From: Curtobacterium luteum
GTDB lineage: Bacteria; Actinomycetota; Actinomycetes; Actinomycetales; Microbacteriaceae
Direction: 5' to 3'
DNA: 64,000 nt
NCBI RefSeq assembly: GCF_014646995.1
Contig: NZ_BMOI01000001.1
Span: 672,432 to 736,431 of the forward strand
In this document: positions 54,574 through 63,115 of the stretch, one piece after another
Numbering within the stretch: position 1 is the first letter of the stretch
How the letters are laid out: each line of letters starts with the position of its first letter
Notes under the pieces: model-generated
Told to the model about the DNA's origin: nothing
Seen by the model: the letters and a program-made list of their open reading frames with translations, nothing else
The model's database searches: none
Program-made: the position numbers and the translations under genes

Positions 54574-54589
54574 TTTACCAAGTGGTCAA
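54574..54589. promoter_or_regulatory. Putative TetR operator
   Basis: TTTACCAAGTGGTCAA is an imperfect palindrome (6 of 7 arm bases pair) just downstream of TAGCAT on the minus strand, at the presumed transcript start of the TetR gene. Confidence 0.55.
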
Positions 54590-54724
54590 TTCCGATGCTA
54601 CCTGCCGCGGTCGAGTGCCGCCGTGGTCGCGTCCCCGAGCGACGCCCCGTTCTCCACCGAGGACCCGGTGTTCCGGTTCGGGCACGGCCTCCGGTACTGA
54701 CGGTCGGCGTCCGACCGGAGCGGG

Positions 54725-54772
54725 GCCGGACGGGAGGCCCGTGGCGGCGCCGCCACGGGCCTCCCGTCCGGC
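54725..54772. repeat. Perfect 48-nt palindrome (GGAGGC family)
   Basis: 24-bp arms with no spacer: GCCGGACGGGAGGCCCGTGG then CGGC, followed directly by the exact complement. Lies 11 nt past the stop of the minus-strand MhuD-like gene. Confidence 0.9.
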
Positions 54773-54782
54773 CCGCCGTCGC

Positions 54783-55073
54783 TCAGTCGAGGGCGACGAC
54801 CTCGAACTCGAGGAGCTCGGCCCCGGTCGCGACGGGGTTCGGACCGCCGTGGTGCGCGCCGGCCTGGCCGGTGCGCCAGGCCTGGTAGGACTCCTCGTCG
54901 GCCCAGGTGCTCACCACGAAGTAGCGGGTCTCCCCGGCGACGGGGCGGAGGAGCTGGAAGCCCTCGAAGCCCGCCTGCGACTCGATGTCGTGGGCGCGAC
55001 CGGCGAAGCGGGCCTCGAGGTCGGCACCCCGCCCCTCGGGCACGGCGATGGCGTTGATCTTGACGACGGACAT
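54783..55073 (-). CDS. MhuD-like heme-degrading monooxygenase
   Basis: 96-aa dimeric alpha+beta barrel of the IsdG/antibiotic-biosynthesis-monooxygenase class. It closely resembles mycobacterial MhuD (Rv3592): MSVVKINAIAVPEGRGADLE, GFEGFQLLRPVAGETRYFVV and NPVATGAELLEFEVVALD. The three residues needed for heme degradation in MhuD are at the same numbers: Asn7, Trp66 and His75. It probably releases iron from heme without free CO. RBS AGAGGAAC before the ATG. The CDF transporter gene ends 10 nt upstream, so they may be cotranscribed. No iron box is visible. Confidence 0.9.
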   Translation of the reverse strand: MSVVKINAIAVPEGRGADLEARFAGRAHDIESQAGFEGFQLLRPVAGETRYFVVSTWADEESYQAWRTGQAGAHHGGPNPVATGAELLEFEVVALD

Positions 55074-55083
55074 GGTGTTCCTC

Positions 55084-56124
55084 TCATCGGGGTGCGACGC
55101 CGACGGGTGCCGGCGTCACGGTGAACTCGTCGACGTTGCCGACGGCGGTGCGGACGTGGGCGGCCGCGTGCTCCGCGAGGTGCGAGGCCGCCGCGAGGTC
55201 GGTGGCGTCCACGAGGACCGTGGCCGCGCCGACGAGCCGGTGCCCGGTCCATCGGAGCTGCAGCGTGCGGACCTCGACGACCCGGTCCGAGTCGAGGAGG
55301 ACGTGCTCGACGCGGTCGACCAACCCCGGCTCGACCGCGTCCATGAGCCGGGCGCCGATCGCCTTCACCGTGCCCCACAGCAGGGCGAGGATCGACACGG
55401 CGATGAGCAGCCCGATGATCGGGTCGGCGAGCGGCAGTCCCACGAGCACGCCGACCGCGCCGAGCACCACGGAGAGGGACGTGAAGCCGTCGAGGCGGGC
55501 GTGCACTCCGTCCGCGACGAGCGCCGCCGATCCGATGCGGCGGCCGACCCGGATCCGGTAGACCGCGACGGCCTCGTTGCCCGCGAAGCCGATGAGCCCG
55601 GCGGCGACGAGGAGCCACGGCTGCTCGACCGGTCGGGGATGGACGAAGCGGTCGATCGCCTCCCAGGCTGCGACGACCGCGGACAGGGCCACCACGACGA
55701 CGATGAACATGCCCGCGAGGTCCTCGGCGCGGCCGTACCCGTACGTGTACCGGCGTGTGGCGACCCGCCGCCCGAGGACGAACGCGACCCAGAGCGGCAC
55801 GGCGGTGAGGGCGTCCGCGAAGTTGTGGATCGTGTCCGCCAGGAGCGCCACCGAGCCGGTGAACGCCACGATGACGGCTTGCACGACCGTCGTGGCGAGG
55901 AGCACGACGAGACTGACCTTGAGGGCGCGGACACCGGCGGTGCTGGCTTCGAGGGCGTCGTCGATGGAGTCGGCGGCGTCGTGGGTGTGCGGGACGAAGA
56001 GGTCGAAGAGGAAGCCGCGGACGCCGCCGTGGGGGTGGTCGTGGCCGTCGTGCTCGTGCCCGTCGTGCTGCGCGCTGCCGTGCGAGTGCGAGTGCGAGTG
56101 CTCGTGATCCGGTCGCTGCCTCAT
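55084..56124 (-). CDS. Cation diffusion facilitator (Zn/Co efflux)
   Basis: 346-aa CDF transporter that exports divalent metal in exchange for protons. The N-terminus is His-rich (HEHSHSHSHGS, then HDGHEHDGHDHPHGG), a metal-chelating loop. Six helices follow, with LLADTIHNFADALTAVPLW (HxxxD in helix 2) and AALVADGVHARLDGFTSL (DxxxD/HxxxD in helix 5) as the transport site. The C-terminal cytosolic domain begins after GARLMDAVEPGLVDRVEHVL. ATG 56124 overlaps the ArsR gene stop (ATGA), so the regulator and pump form one operon. Confidence 0.93.
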   Translation of the reverse strand: MRQRPDHEHSHSHSHGSAQHDGHEHDGHDHPHGGVRGFLFDLFVPHTHDAADSIDDALEASTAGVRALKVSLVVLLATTVVQAVIVAFTGSVALLADTIHNFADALTAVPLWVAFVLGRRVATRRYTYGYGRAEDLAGMFIVVVVALSAVVAAWEAIDRFVHPRPVEQPWLLVAAGLIGFAGNEAVAVYRIRVGRRIGSAALVADGVHARLDGFTSLSVVLGAVGVLVGLPLADPIIGLLIAVSILALLWGTVKAIGARLMDAVEPGLVDRVEHVLLDSDRVVEVRTLQLRWTGHRLVGAATVLVDATDLAAASHLAEHAAAHVRTAVGNVDEFTVTPAPVGVAPR

Positions 56125-56474
56125 GCGCGCGTGCGGTGGTGCGGAGCCGCGCCGACGACGTGCTCGGCCTGCTTCACGGCGTCGATCACGAGCTCGGAGG
56201 CGTGCTCGTCGGTGAGGCGGTAGAAGACGGTCGTCCCCTCGCGCCGGGTCGACACCATGCGCGCGAGCCGCAGCTTCGCGAGGTGCTGCGAGACCGCAGC
56301 CGGGCTCTTGTCCACCACGTCGGCGAGGTGGTTGACGCTCATCTCCTCCGCGTTCCGGAGCGCGAGGACGATCTTGACGCGGGTGGCGTCGGCGAGCATC
56401 GCGAAGACCTCGACCGCGAGTTCGACGTACTCGGACTCGGGGTCGAGACCGCACACCTGCTTGTCTACGTGCAT
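56121..56474 (-). CDS. ArsR/SmtB family metal-responsive repressor
   Basis: 117-aa winged-helix repressor, likely derepressed by Zn, Co or Ni. HTH segment: MSVNHLADVVDKSPAAVSQH then LAKLRLARMVSTRREG. The Cys in DKQVCGLD near the N-terminus, and Asp/His in the last helix and tail (HVVGAAPHHRTRA), are candidate ligands as in SmtB/NmtR/CmtR types. ATG 56474 is leaderless: TACTAT is 6 nt upstream. The longer frame (56522) crosses the promoter. Controls the downstream CDF gene. Confidence 0.92.
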   Translation of the reverse strand: MHVDKQVCGLDPESEYVELAVEVFAMLADATRVKIVLALRNAEEMSVNHLADVVDKSPAAVSQHLAKLRLARMVSTRREGTTVFYRLTDEHASELVIDAVKQAEHVVGAAPHHRTRA

Positions 56475-56480
56475 ACGCAG

Positions 56481-56509
56481 ATAGTAGGTGATGGCGATCC
56501 CGGCCACAA
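56481..56509 (-). promoter_or_regulatory. ArsR operon promoter
   Basis: Minus strand: TTGTGG (56504-56509), 17-bp spacer, TACTAT (56481-56486), then 6 nt to the ATG. The A/T-richer stretch around TATCTGCGTA is a plausible operator. Confidence 0.7.
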
Positions 56510-56562
56510 CCCGGCCGAGCACCGCGCCCGCGATGGCAGACGGACAGTGCGACCGCGACCCG

Positions 56563-56781
56563 TCAGCGCCCGTCGCGCGCGGCCCGGGCCGTGAGCCAGA
56601 GGTACGTGGCGTGCCCGGCGAGCGCCAGGCCGAAGAAGATCGCCGCGACCGCGTACACCCGGTCGAGCTTGCCCTGGCCGATCACGAGCATGACGATGCA
56701 GAACAGCACGGCCGCGGACAGCACGGCGACCTGCACGGTCGACCAGAACTTGCGGAAGCGGGGCATGCCGGTGAAGCTCAC
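56563..56781 (-). CDS. Small two-span membrane protein
   Basis: 72 aa, beginning MSFTGMPRFRKFWSTVQVAV, with two transmembrane helices (VLSAAVLFCIVMLVIG and YAVAAIFFGLALAGHATYLWL) joined by QGKLDRV and ending TARAARDGR. No named family recognised. I chose GTG 56781 because GAGGA lies 7 nt upstream; an internal ATG at 56766 is the alternative. Divergent from the GtrA operon. Confidence 0.7.
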   Translation of the reverse strand: MSFTGMPRFRKFWSTVQVAVLSAAVLFCIVMLVIGQGKLDRVYAVAAIFFGLALAGHATYLWLTARAARDGR

Positions 56782-56908
56782 CGGACCATCCTCGCGCACG
56801 ATCGACCGGGACGCGACCCGCCGAGGGGCGGGCGGTGCACAGACCGGTCGGGCCGTTCGTACCCCATGTGAACGGCAGGTGTCGCCAACCTGGCAAAGAC
56901 CTGGCATC

Positions 56909-56955
56909 GTCGGGACCGGACCAAACCGGTCCCGACGAGTCCCCCGAATCGGGGG
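56909..56955 (+). promoter_or_regulatory. Two consecutive hairpins directly before GtrA
   Basis: Hairpin 1: GTCGGGACCGG (56909-56919) pairs with CCGGTCCCGAC (56926-56936) around a 6-nt loop. Hairpin 2: CCCCCGAATCGGGGG (56941-56955) ends one base before the GtrA ATG and includes the only G-rich segment that could serve as RBS. Could be an attenuator or translational switch. Just upstream, ACCTGGCA occurs twice (about 56888-56906). Confidence 0.6.
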
Positions 56956-56956
56956 C

Positions 56957-57484
56957 ATGACCTCGACCGATACCCCCGTTCTGGTGTCACCCGAGACCGA
57001 GGCCCCCACTCCGGTCCGTGCTGCCCGCGCAGCGCGCCTGCTCACCCTCGGGCGCCAACTGGCGTCCTTCGGCACCATCGGCGCCGTCTGCTTCGTCATC
57101 GACCTCGCCGTGTACAACGTCCTCCGCGCCACCGTCCTGCCCGACAGCCCGATCTGGGCGAAGGTCGTGTCGGCGGTGGTCTCGACGGCGGTCGCGTGGC
57201 TCGCGAACCGGTCCATCACCTTCCGTTCCGAGCGCGGCGTCGACCGCCGCGCCACCGTCCGCGAGGGGCTGCTCTTCGCCCTCGCGAACCTCGTCGGCCT
57301 CTTCATCGCGGCCGCCTGCCTGTTCGTCTCGCACTACGTCCTCGGGTTCCGATCCACCCTCGCCGACAACGTCGCCGGCAACGGGGTCGGCCTGGTCCTC
57401 GGCACAGCGTTCCGCTTCGCCGCGTACAAGGCCCTCGTCTTCCGTTCCACTGACGCTCGTCCCACGAAGGAGGCTTCGGCCTGA
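56957..57484 (+). CDS. GtrA family membrane protein
   Basis: 175-aa protein with four transmembrane helices of the GtrA family, which takes part in moving or flipping polyprenyl-linked sugars. It has FGTIGAVCFVIDLAVYNVLR, VVSAVVSTAVAWLANRSITF and LGTAFRFAAYKALVFR, all characteristic. First gene of the large surface-glycan operon. Its stop and the next start share a base (TGATG). No normal RBS; the ATG follows two hairpins. Confidence 0.93.
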   Translation: MTSTDTPVLVSPETEAPTPVRAARAARLLTLGRQLASFGTIGAVCFVIDLAVYNVLRATVLPDSPIWAKVVSAVVSTAVAWLANRSITFRSERGVDRRATVREGLLFALANLVGLFIAAACLFVSHYVLGFRSTLADNVAGNGVGLVLGTAFRFAAYKALVFRSTDARPTKEASA

Positions 57485-58977
57485 TGACGACCACCCTCTC
57501 CGCCGCGCTGGTCACCGCCGCCGGTCCGCTCCTGCAGCCCGGCTCCCCCGCCACGTCCGGCACCGTGCCGAACCGCGGCACCACGAACGTCCCGACGGGA
57601 GGCTCGGGTCAGCTCCCGCACGCCGCCTGGTCGCTGGGCGAGTGGATCGGGTACTCCGCCCTGATCGTCGTCTCCGTGCTCCTCACGCTGGTCGCGCTGT
57701 CGACCCTGTGGTGGATGCTGCACGCCTGGCGCTCGCGCGACGCGCTCAAGGCCACCCGCTTCAGCGAGACGCCGCGGCCCGCGGCGCACCGCTTCACGCT
57801 GCTGGTGCCGGGTCGGCACGAGCAGGACGTGATGGGCCAGACGCTCGACATGCTCGCCACGCAGGACCACCCCGACTTCGAGATCATCGCGATCGTCGGC
57901 GAGGACGACCCGGAGACCGACGCGGTCGTCCGCGCCGCCGCCGCGCGCCACCCCGAGCTCATCCGGGTCGTCGTGGACGACACCGCGCCGAAGAACAAGC
58001 CGAAGGCGATGAACCTCGCCCTCCAGTACGCCACGGGCGACATCGTCGGTGTGTTCGACGCCGAGGACGAGGTCTACCCGCACCTGCTGACGCTCGTCGA
58101 CTCCCGCTTCCAGGAGACCGGTGCGGACGTCGTGCAGGGCGGCGTGCAGCTCATGAACTTCAAGTCGAGCTGGTGGTCGCTCCGGAACGTGCTCGAGTAC
58201 TACTTCTGGTTCCGCTCGCGCCTGCACTTCCACGCCGAGTCGAAGTTCATCCCGCTCGGCGGCAACACGGTCTTCGTGACCCGCGAGCGCCTCGAGTGGT
58301 CGAACGGCTGGGACGCGCACTGCCTCGCCGAGGACTGCGAGCTGGGCGTCCGCCTGAGCGCCGACAACGCCAAGGTCGTCGTCGCGTACTCGCCGGAGGC
58401 CGTCACCCGCGAGGAGACCCCGCCGACCTTCGCGTCCCTGCTCAAGCAGCGGACGCGGTGGAACCAGGGCTTCCTCCAGGTGCTCGGCAAGGGCGAGTGG
58501 AGGAAGCTCCCGACCCGCAAGCAGCGCTTCTTCGCGCGCTACCTGCTCACGATGCCCTTCATCCAGGCCGCGACCGGTCTGCTGATCCCGCTGAGCGTCC
58601 TGATGATCGCGTTCGTCAAGGTCCCGACGTCGATCGCCCTCATCTCGTTCATCCCGCTCGCCCCGACCCTCATGCTGCTGGCCGTCGAGATCGTCGGCCT
58701 CGGTGAGTTCGGGCGGCTCTACAAGGAGAAGGTCCGGGTCCGCGACTACGTGAAGCTCGTCCTCGGCCTGATCCCGTACCAGGTGTTCCTCGCCGCGGCG
58801 GCCGTCCGCGCCGTCGTCCGGCACGTCCAGGGCCAGAACGGCTGGGAGAAGACGGAGCACACCGGGCAGCACCGCACGCCCGCTCCCGAGGTCGTCGGCT
58901 TCCCCAGCGCCGTGACCGAGACGGCGACCGAGTCCGCCGACGCCCGTGAGCTGCAGACCACCGGAGGGACCCGATGA
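57484..58977 (+). CDS. Processive GT2 glycosyltransferase (cellulose synthase-like)
   Basis: 497-aa membrane synthase. Two N-terminal helices (about residues 55-80), GT2 core with RFTLLVPGRHEQDVMGQTLD, VGEDDPETDAVV, NKPKAMNLALQYATGDIVGV, the acidic FDAEDEVYP, GGNTVFVTRE, the catalytic-base segment LAEDCELGVRL and the processive signature SLLKQRTRWNQGF (QxxRW). Several C-terminal helices follow, then a cytosolic tail. The combination with a GH8 gene three genes downstream resembles cellulose synthase operons (BcsA/BcsZ), but no PilZ domain or BcsB is seen. Coupled to GtrA (TGATG) and to the next gene (ATGA). Confidence 0.92.
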   Translation: MTTTLSAALVTAAGPLLQPGSPATSGTVPNRGTTNVPTGGSGQLPHAAWSLGEWIGYSALIVVSVLLTLVALSTLWWMLHAWRSRDALKATRFSETPRPAAHRFTLLVPGRHEQDVMGQTLDMLATQDHPDFEIIAIVGEDDPETDAVVRAAAARHPELIRVVVDDTAPKNKPKAMNLALQYATGDIVGVFDAEDEVYPHLLTLVDSRFQETGADVVQGGVQLMNFKSSWWSLRNVLEYYFWFRSRLHFHAESKFIPLGGNTVFVTRERLEWSNGWDAHCLAEDCELGVRLSADNAKVVVAYSPEAVTREETPPTFASLLKQRTRWNQGFLQVLGKGEWRKLPTRKQRFFARYLLTMPFIQAATGLLIPLSVLMIAFVKVPTSIALISFIPLAPTLMLLAVEIVGLGEFGRLYKEKVRVRDYVKLVLGLIPYQVFLAAAAVRAVVRHVQGQNGWEKTEHTGQHRTPAPEVVGFPSAVTETATESADARELQTTGGTR

Positions 58978-60953
58978 CCGCCAGCATGACGAACACCACC
59001 GGCATCCCGATCCGGGGCGCCGTCGCCCGCAGCGGCGCGGCCGGCTGGGTCCGCCGTCACGCGGTCAGCCTCGCCTGGCTGCTCCCCGTCCTCGCCGTCG
59101 CCGCGGCCGTGCAGCTGTGGAACATGTCCGGGACGCCGCAGCGCATCGACGACGAGGGGACCTACACCGCTCAGGCCTGGGCCATCACGAACCTCGGCGA
59201 GCTCACGCACTACACGTACTGGTACGACCACCCGCCGCTGGGCTGGATCCAGATCGCGGCGTACACGTCCGTGACGGGCGCGTTCGCCCGCTACCCGTTC
59301 GCCGTCGAGGCGGCGCGCGAGTCGATGGTGTTCTTCACCGCCGTCTCGAGCGTGCTGCTCTTCGTGCTCGCGCGCCGACTCGGCACCGCCCGTCCCACCG
59401 CGGCGATCGCCGTGCTCGTGTTCGCCCTGTCCCCGCTCGCGCTGCAGTACCACCGCACCGTCTACATCGACAACGTCGCGACGCCGTGGCTCCTCGCCGC
59501 GTTCGTGCTCGTCCTCAGCCGCCGCCAGCAGCTCGCCGGGTTCGCCGGCGCTGCCGCACGCCTCGGCATCGCGGTGCTCTCGAAGGAGACCTACCTCCTC
59601 GCGCTGCCGTTCCTGATCTGGATCGCCGTCCGTCGGGCCGACAAGAGCACCCGCCGCTACACACTGAGCGTCGCCGGTGCGGTGCTCACGGTCATCGGCG
59701 GTGGCTACCTGCTGCTCGCCGCGGTCAAGGGCGAGCTCCTCCCCGGAGCGGGACGGGTCAGCCTCTTCCAGGGCATCACCTACCAGCTGGGGTCCCGCAC
59801 CGCGTCGGGGTCGGTGTTCGACGGCGGCAGCCTCGCGCACCAGGCCGCGGCACAGTGGTGGGCGCTCGACCCGGTGTTCATCGTGCTCGGGAGCGCAGCG
59901 GCCCTGGTCGGCCTGTTCCTGCGCCGGGTCCGGCCGATCGCCGCCATGCTCGTGTTCCTGCTCGTGTTCATGTTCCGACCGAACGGGTACCTGCCCGTCC
60001 CGTACGTGATCATGCTCGTGCCGTTCGCGGCGCTGCTCGTCGCGTACACCGCCGAGCGTGCCGTCCTCGTGATCGCCGGGTGGTCCCGCAGCCGGAGCCG
60101 CCTCCCCGGCGGCGTCCGTCGCACCTTCGGGATCGCGTGGGCCGCCGTCACGGTCGTCGCCCTCGCCGTCGCCGCGCCCCTCTGGGCCGGTCAGCTCCGC
60201 GGCTTCCTCAGCAGCGACCTCGACCAGCCGATGCAGCAGGCCGAGCGGTGGGTCGGCGACAACGTCCCGAAGTCGTCCCGACTGCTCGTCGACGACGCGA
60301 TGTGGGTCGACCTCGTCAAGGCCGGCTTCGCCCGCGACAACGTCGTCTGGTACTACAAGCTCGACACCGACGCCGCCGTGGAACGCCAGTCGCCGAACGG
60401 CTGGAAGGACTCCGACTACGTCGTGACCACCGACTCGATGCGCACCGGCGGGAACTCCTCGACGGACGTCGCCGAGGCCATCCGCAACTCGACCTCCGTG
60501 GCGGTGTTCGGGACCGGCGACCAGCAGGTCGACGTCCGACGCATCCACTCCGAGGGCGAGACGGCCGCCGAGCAGGCGATCACGAAGGCCGCCGACCAGC
60601 GCAAGGCGATGGGCACCGAGCTCGCCGCCAACCCCGCGCTCGAGGCGGACGCCGGCACCCGGTCGCAGTTCCGCGCCGGCCAGGTCGACAGCCGGGCGAT
60701 GATCGCGCTCGGGCAGGTGCTCGCCGACCAGCGGGTCGCCGTCGACCGGTTCACCCCGCTCACCGGCGAGACCGGTCAGGTGTTCCGTCGCGTGGTCCTG
60801 CACGCCGGCAACGCCGCCCAGGCGACCCGGGTCGAGCGCATCCTCGACGCGATGTCCGACACCTACCGACCGTCGACCGTCGAACGGCACGGCACCGAAC
60901 TCGTCGTGACCTACGCACCGATCGGCCCGACCACGGCGCCCACCGCCGCCTGA
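58974..60953 (+). CDS. ArnT/PMT-type membrane glycosyltransferase
   Basis: 659-aa polytopic enzyme of the GT-C (PMT/ArnT) class, which moves sugars from polyprenyl-phosphate donors to extracytoplasmic acceptors. The first periplasmic loop has the GT-C catalytic acid region (QRIDDEGTYTAQAWAI) and YWYDHPPLGWIQIAAYTSVT, the D-H-P-P-L motif of this class. About 11 helices end near residue 410, followed by a periplasmic domain of about 240 residues (QQAERWVGDNVPKSSRLLVD...). Donors fit the polyprenol-phosphate mannose synthase that begins at 63924. Confidence 0.92.
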   Translation: MTASMTNTTGIPIRGAVARSGAAGWVRRHAVSLAWLLPVLAVAAAVQLWNMSGTPQRIDDEGTYTAQAWAITNLGELTHYTYWYDHPPLGWIQIAAYTSVTGAFARYPFAVEAARESMVFFTAVSSVLLFVLARRLGTARPTAAIAVLVFALSPLALQYHRTVYIDNVATPWLLAAFVLVLSRRQQLAGFAGAAARLGIAVLSKETYLLALPFLIWIAVRRADKSTRRYTLSVAGAVLTVIGGGYLLLAAVKGELLPGAGRVSLFQGITYQLGSRTASGSVFDGGSLAHQAAAQWWALDPVFIVLGSAAALVGLFLRRVRPIAAMLVFLLVFMFRPNGYLPVPYVIMLVPFAALLVAYTAERAVLVIAGWSRSRSRLPGGVRRTFGIAWAAVTVVALAVAAPLWAGQLRGFLSSDLDQPMQQAERWVGDNVPKSSRLLVDDAMWVDLVKAGFARDNVVWYYKLDTDAAVERQSPNGWKDSDYVVTTDSMRTGGNSSTDVAEAIRNSTSVAVFGTGDQQVDVRRIHSEGETAAEQAITKAADQRKAMGTELAANPALEADAGTRSQFRAGQVDSRAMIALGQVLADQRVAVDRFTPLTGETGQVFRRVVLHAGNAAQATRVERILDAMSDTYRPSTVERHGTELVVTYAPIGPTTAPTAA

Positions 60954-61051
60954 CCCGGCGCCGGGCAGCCCGGTGCGTCGCCGACCGCGGCGCGCCGGGC
61001 TGCCGCCCCAGCACGAACCCGAACCGCACCTCCATCCGAAGGAGCACCACC

Positions 61052-61870
61052 ATGACCGCACGTCCCCGCACCGCACGTCCCGTCGTCGTCGGCACCCTCG
61101 CCGCGGCCCTCGTCGCCGCCACCGTCGGCCTCGCCCCGCAGGCGGCCTCGGCCGCGACCCCGCAGGACGGCTGGCTCCGCGTCGGCCACCTCTCGCCGGA
61201 CACGAAGGGCGTCGACGTCGAACTGTCGAGCCTGTCGGGCGGCAAGAAGGTCTTCGAGCTCGACGACGTCACCTACGGCCAGGTCAGCCCGTACCAGGAG
61301 CTGCCGGTCGGCACCTACGTCCTCTCGATGCGGGCCGCCGACGCCCCCGACTCCACCCCGGTGATCTCCACGGACGTCACCGTGAGTGCGGGCGACGCCG
61401 GCACGGTGGTCGCGTACGGCAAGAACTCGGACCTCAAGACCACCGCGTTCAAGGACGACCTCCAGCAGCCCGGCGACGGCAAGGCCAAGCTCCGGCTCGT
61501 CCAGGCCGCCACCACGGCCAAGCGCGTCGACGTCTCCACCTCGACCGGCACCGCCGTGGCGGAGGACGCGACGTTCGGTACCGCGACGGGTTACGCGACG
61601 GTCAAGTCCGGCAAGTGGACGCTCGACGTCTCCGGCAGCGGACAGCGCGGCACGGCGAAGGTCGACCTCGCCGGCAACACCGTCTCGACGCTCTTCGTCC
61701 TCGACGACAGCAAGGGCGACCTCACCGTCGTGCCCGTGACCGACGCCGCGGCCACCGCCGCCACCCCGAAGGGCGGCGTGCAGACCGGCGGCGGCGGCAC
61801 GGCCGCCGACCGCCCCGTCACCGACGCGTTCCACGCGCTCGTCGCTGCGTTCCGCAGCATCTTCGGCTGA
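61052..61870 (+). CDS. Exported DUF4397 protein
   Basis: 272-aa secreted protein. Signal peptide PVVVGTLAAALVAATVGLAPQAASA, cleaved near ASA-A. The DUF4397 domain (WLRVGHLSPDTKGVDVELS, then YGQVSPYQELPVGTYVLSMR and AKLRLVQAATTAKRVDVST) spans most of the mature part. The Gly-rich linker and C-terminus (AFHALVAAFRSIFG) show no LPxTG sorting signal. DUF4397 genes often sit beside class F sortases in Actinobacteria, as here; the role is probably cell-surface, unknown in detail. RBS GAAGGAG before ATG 61052. Confidence 0.9.
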   Translation: MTARPRTARPVVVGTLAAALVAATVGLAPQAASAATPQDGWLRVGHLSPDTKGVDVELSSLSGGKKVFELDDVTYGQVSPYQELPVGTYVLSMRAADAPDSTPVISTDVTVSAGDAGTVVAYGKNSDLKTTAFKDDLQQPGDGKAKLRLVQAATTAKRVDVSTSTGTAVAEDATFGTATGYATVKSGKWTLDVSGSGQRGTAKVDLAGNTVSTLFVLDDSKGDLTVVPVTDAAATAATPKGGVQTGGGGTAADRPVTDAFHALVAAFRSIFG

Positions 61871-61930
61871 CGGCCTGGAGGCGCGCCACCGGTGAGCGGA
61901 CCAGCTCACCCGCACCGCGCCTCCAGTCCG
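61871..61930. repeat. GGAGGC palindrome inside the glycan operon
   Basis: CGGCCTGGAGGCGCG pairs (14 of 15) with CGCGCCTCCAGTCCG, with an inner GGTGAGC/GCTCACC stem. Starts immediately after the DUF4397 stop, so it may weaken downstream transcription. Confidence 0.75.
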
Positions 61931-61966
61931 CACCCCCGACCCGACACCCAACGAGAGGCAGGCCCC

Positions 61967-63115
61967 GTGCACCGCAGGACCTGGATCCCGGTCGCCGCGA
62001 TCGCGGCCGTCGCCGTCACCGCCGGCGCGGCGCTCGTCGCCGTCCACCCTTGGTCGGACGAGCCGACGCCGCAGGCGGCGTCCACCCCGACCTCGACCAC
62101 CGCGCCCGACACCACCCGCTCCGCCGCACAGCTCCGGACCGCGTTCCTCGACCGCTACGTCGAGGACGGGCGCGTCGTCCGGAAGGACCAGGGCGGCGAC
62201 ACCGTCAGCGAGGGTCAGGCGTACGGTCTGCTCATCGCGTACGCCGCCGGCGACCGCTCGACGTTCGACGACGTCTGGCGCTGGACCGACCGACACCTGC
62301 TGACCGACGACGACCTCCTCGCCTGGCGGTGGACGCCGAAGGGCGGCGTCGCGGACGAGCAGTCCGCGAGCGACGCCGACCTCGATGCCGCACGGGCGCT
62401 CGTGCTCGCCGGGAAGGCCTGGGACGAGCCGCGCTACACCGCCGCGGGCAAGCGGATCGCCGCCGCGATCCTCGACCACGAGACGGTCGAGACGGACGCC
62501 GGACGGATCCTCCTCGCGGGTCCGTGGGCCGACGAGGAACCGTACCGCTACGACGCCTCCTACGCCTCGCCCGCCGCGTTCCGGATCCTCGCCCGCGCGA
62601 CCGGCGACGACCGGTGGCGCGAGCTCGAGGCGGGCTCGCGCACCGTCACCGCCTCGCTCCTCGACGCGACCGACCTGCCGAGCGACTGGTCGCAGGTGCA
62701 CGCCGACGGGTCGGTGGACCCGATGCCCACCTCGGCCGACGACGGGCGGGTCCTCTACGGCTACGACGCCATGCGGCTGCCGCTGCGGTACGCCGAGGCG
62801 TGCAGCAGCGCCGACCGGCGCCTGGCCGGTTCGATCGCCCCGACGCTCCGGCGCTCGACCCAGCTCGCGGCGCAGCTCGACCTCGGCGGGACCGCCGTGA
62901 CCGGCGACACGAACGCACTCGCCTACGCCGCGCGCGCGGCTGCCGAGCAGGCCGCCGGCAGCGACTCCGCCGCCCGCGCCGACCTCGAGCGCGCGGACCG
63001 GACCGCCGCGACGACGCCGACGTACTACGGGGACGCATGGGCTGCGCTCGGCGCGACCATGCTCACCTCGGACGTCCTCGGCGGGTGCGCGACCAGCTCC
63101 GGGAGCGACTCGTGA
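61967..63115 (+). CDS. GH8-type glycoside hydrolase, membrane-anchored or secreted
   Basis: 382-aa protein. N-terminal signal/anchor (TWIPVAAIAAVAVTAGAALVA) and a Thr/Pro linker precede an (alpha/alpha)6 barrel of glycoside hydrolase family 8. Catalytic elements are DTVSEGQAYGLLIA with the acid Glu and the GH8 signature ASDADLDAARALVLAGKAW with the Asp base. It probably cuts the polymer made by the operon's GT2 enzyme, as BcsZ does for cellulose. GTG 61967 has GAGAGGCAGG upstream; the frame is open earlier, but the signal peptide starts here. Its stop overlaps the sortase GTG (GTGA). Confidence 0.88.
   Translation: MHRRTWIPVAAIAAVAVTAGAALVAVHPWSDEPTPQAASTPTSTTAPDTTRSAAQLRTAFLDRYVEDGRVVRKDQGGDTVSEGQAYGLLIAYAAGDRSTFDDVWRWTDRHLLTDDDLLAWRWTPKGGVADEQSASDADLDAARALVLAGKAWDEPRYTAAGKRIAAAILDHETVETDAGRILLAGPWADEEPYRYDASYASPAAFRILARATGDDRWRELEAGSRTVTASLLDATDLPSDWSQVHADGSVDPMPTSADDGRVLYGYDAMRLPLRYAEACSSADRRLAGSIAPTLRRSTQLAAQLDLGGTAVTGDTNALAYAARAAAEQAAGSDSAARADLERADRTAATTPTYYGDAWAALGATMLTSDVLGGCATSSGSDS

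Noticed and set aside
54561..54581. TTG start for the TetR gene
   Set aside because: The TTG lies within the palindromic operator and has no ribosome binding site. Kept only as an alternative.
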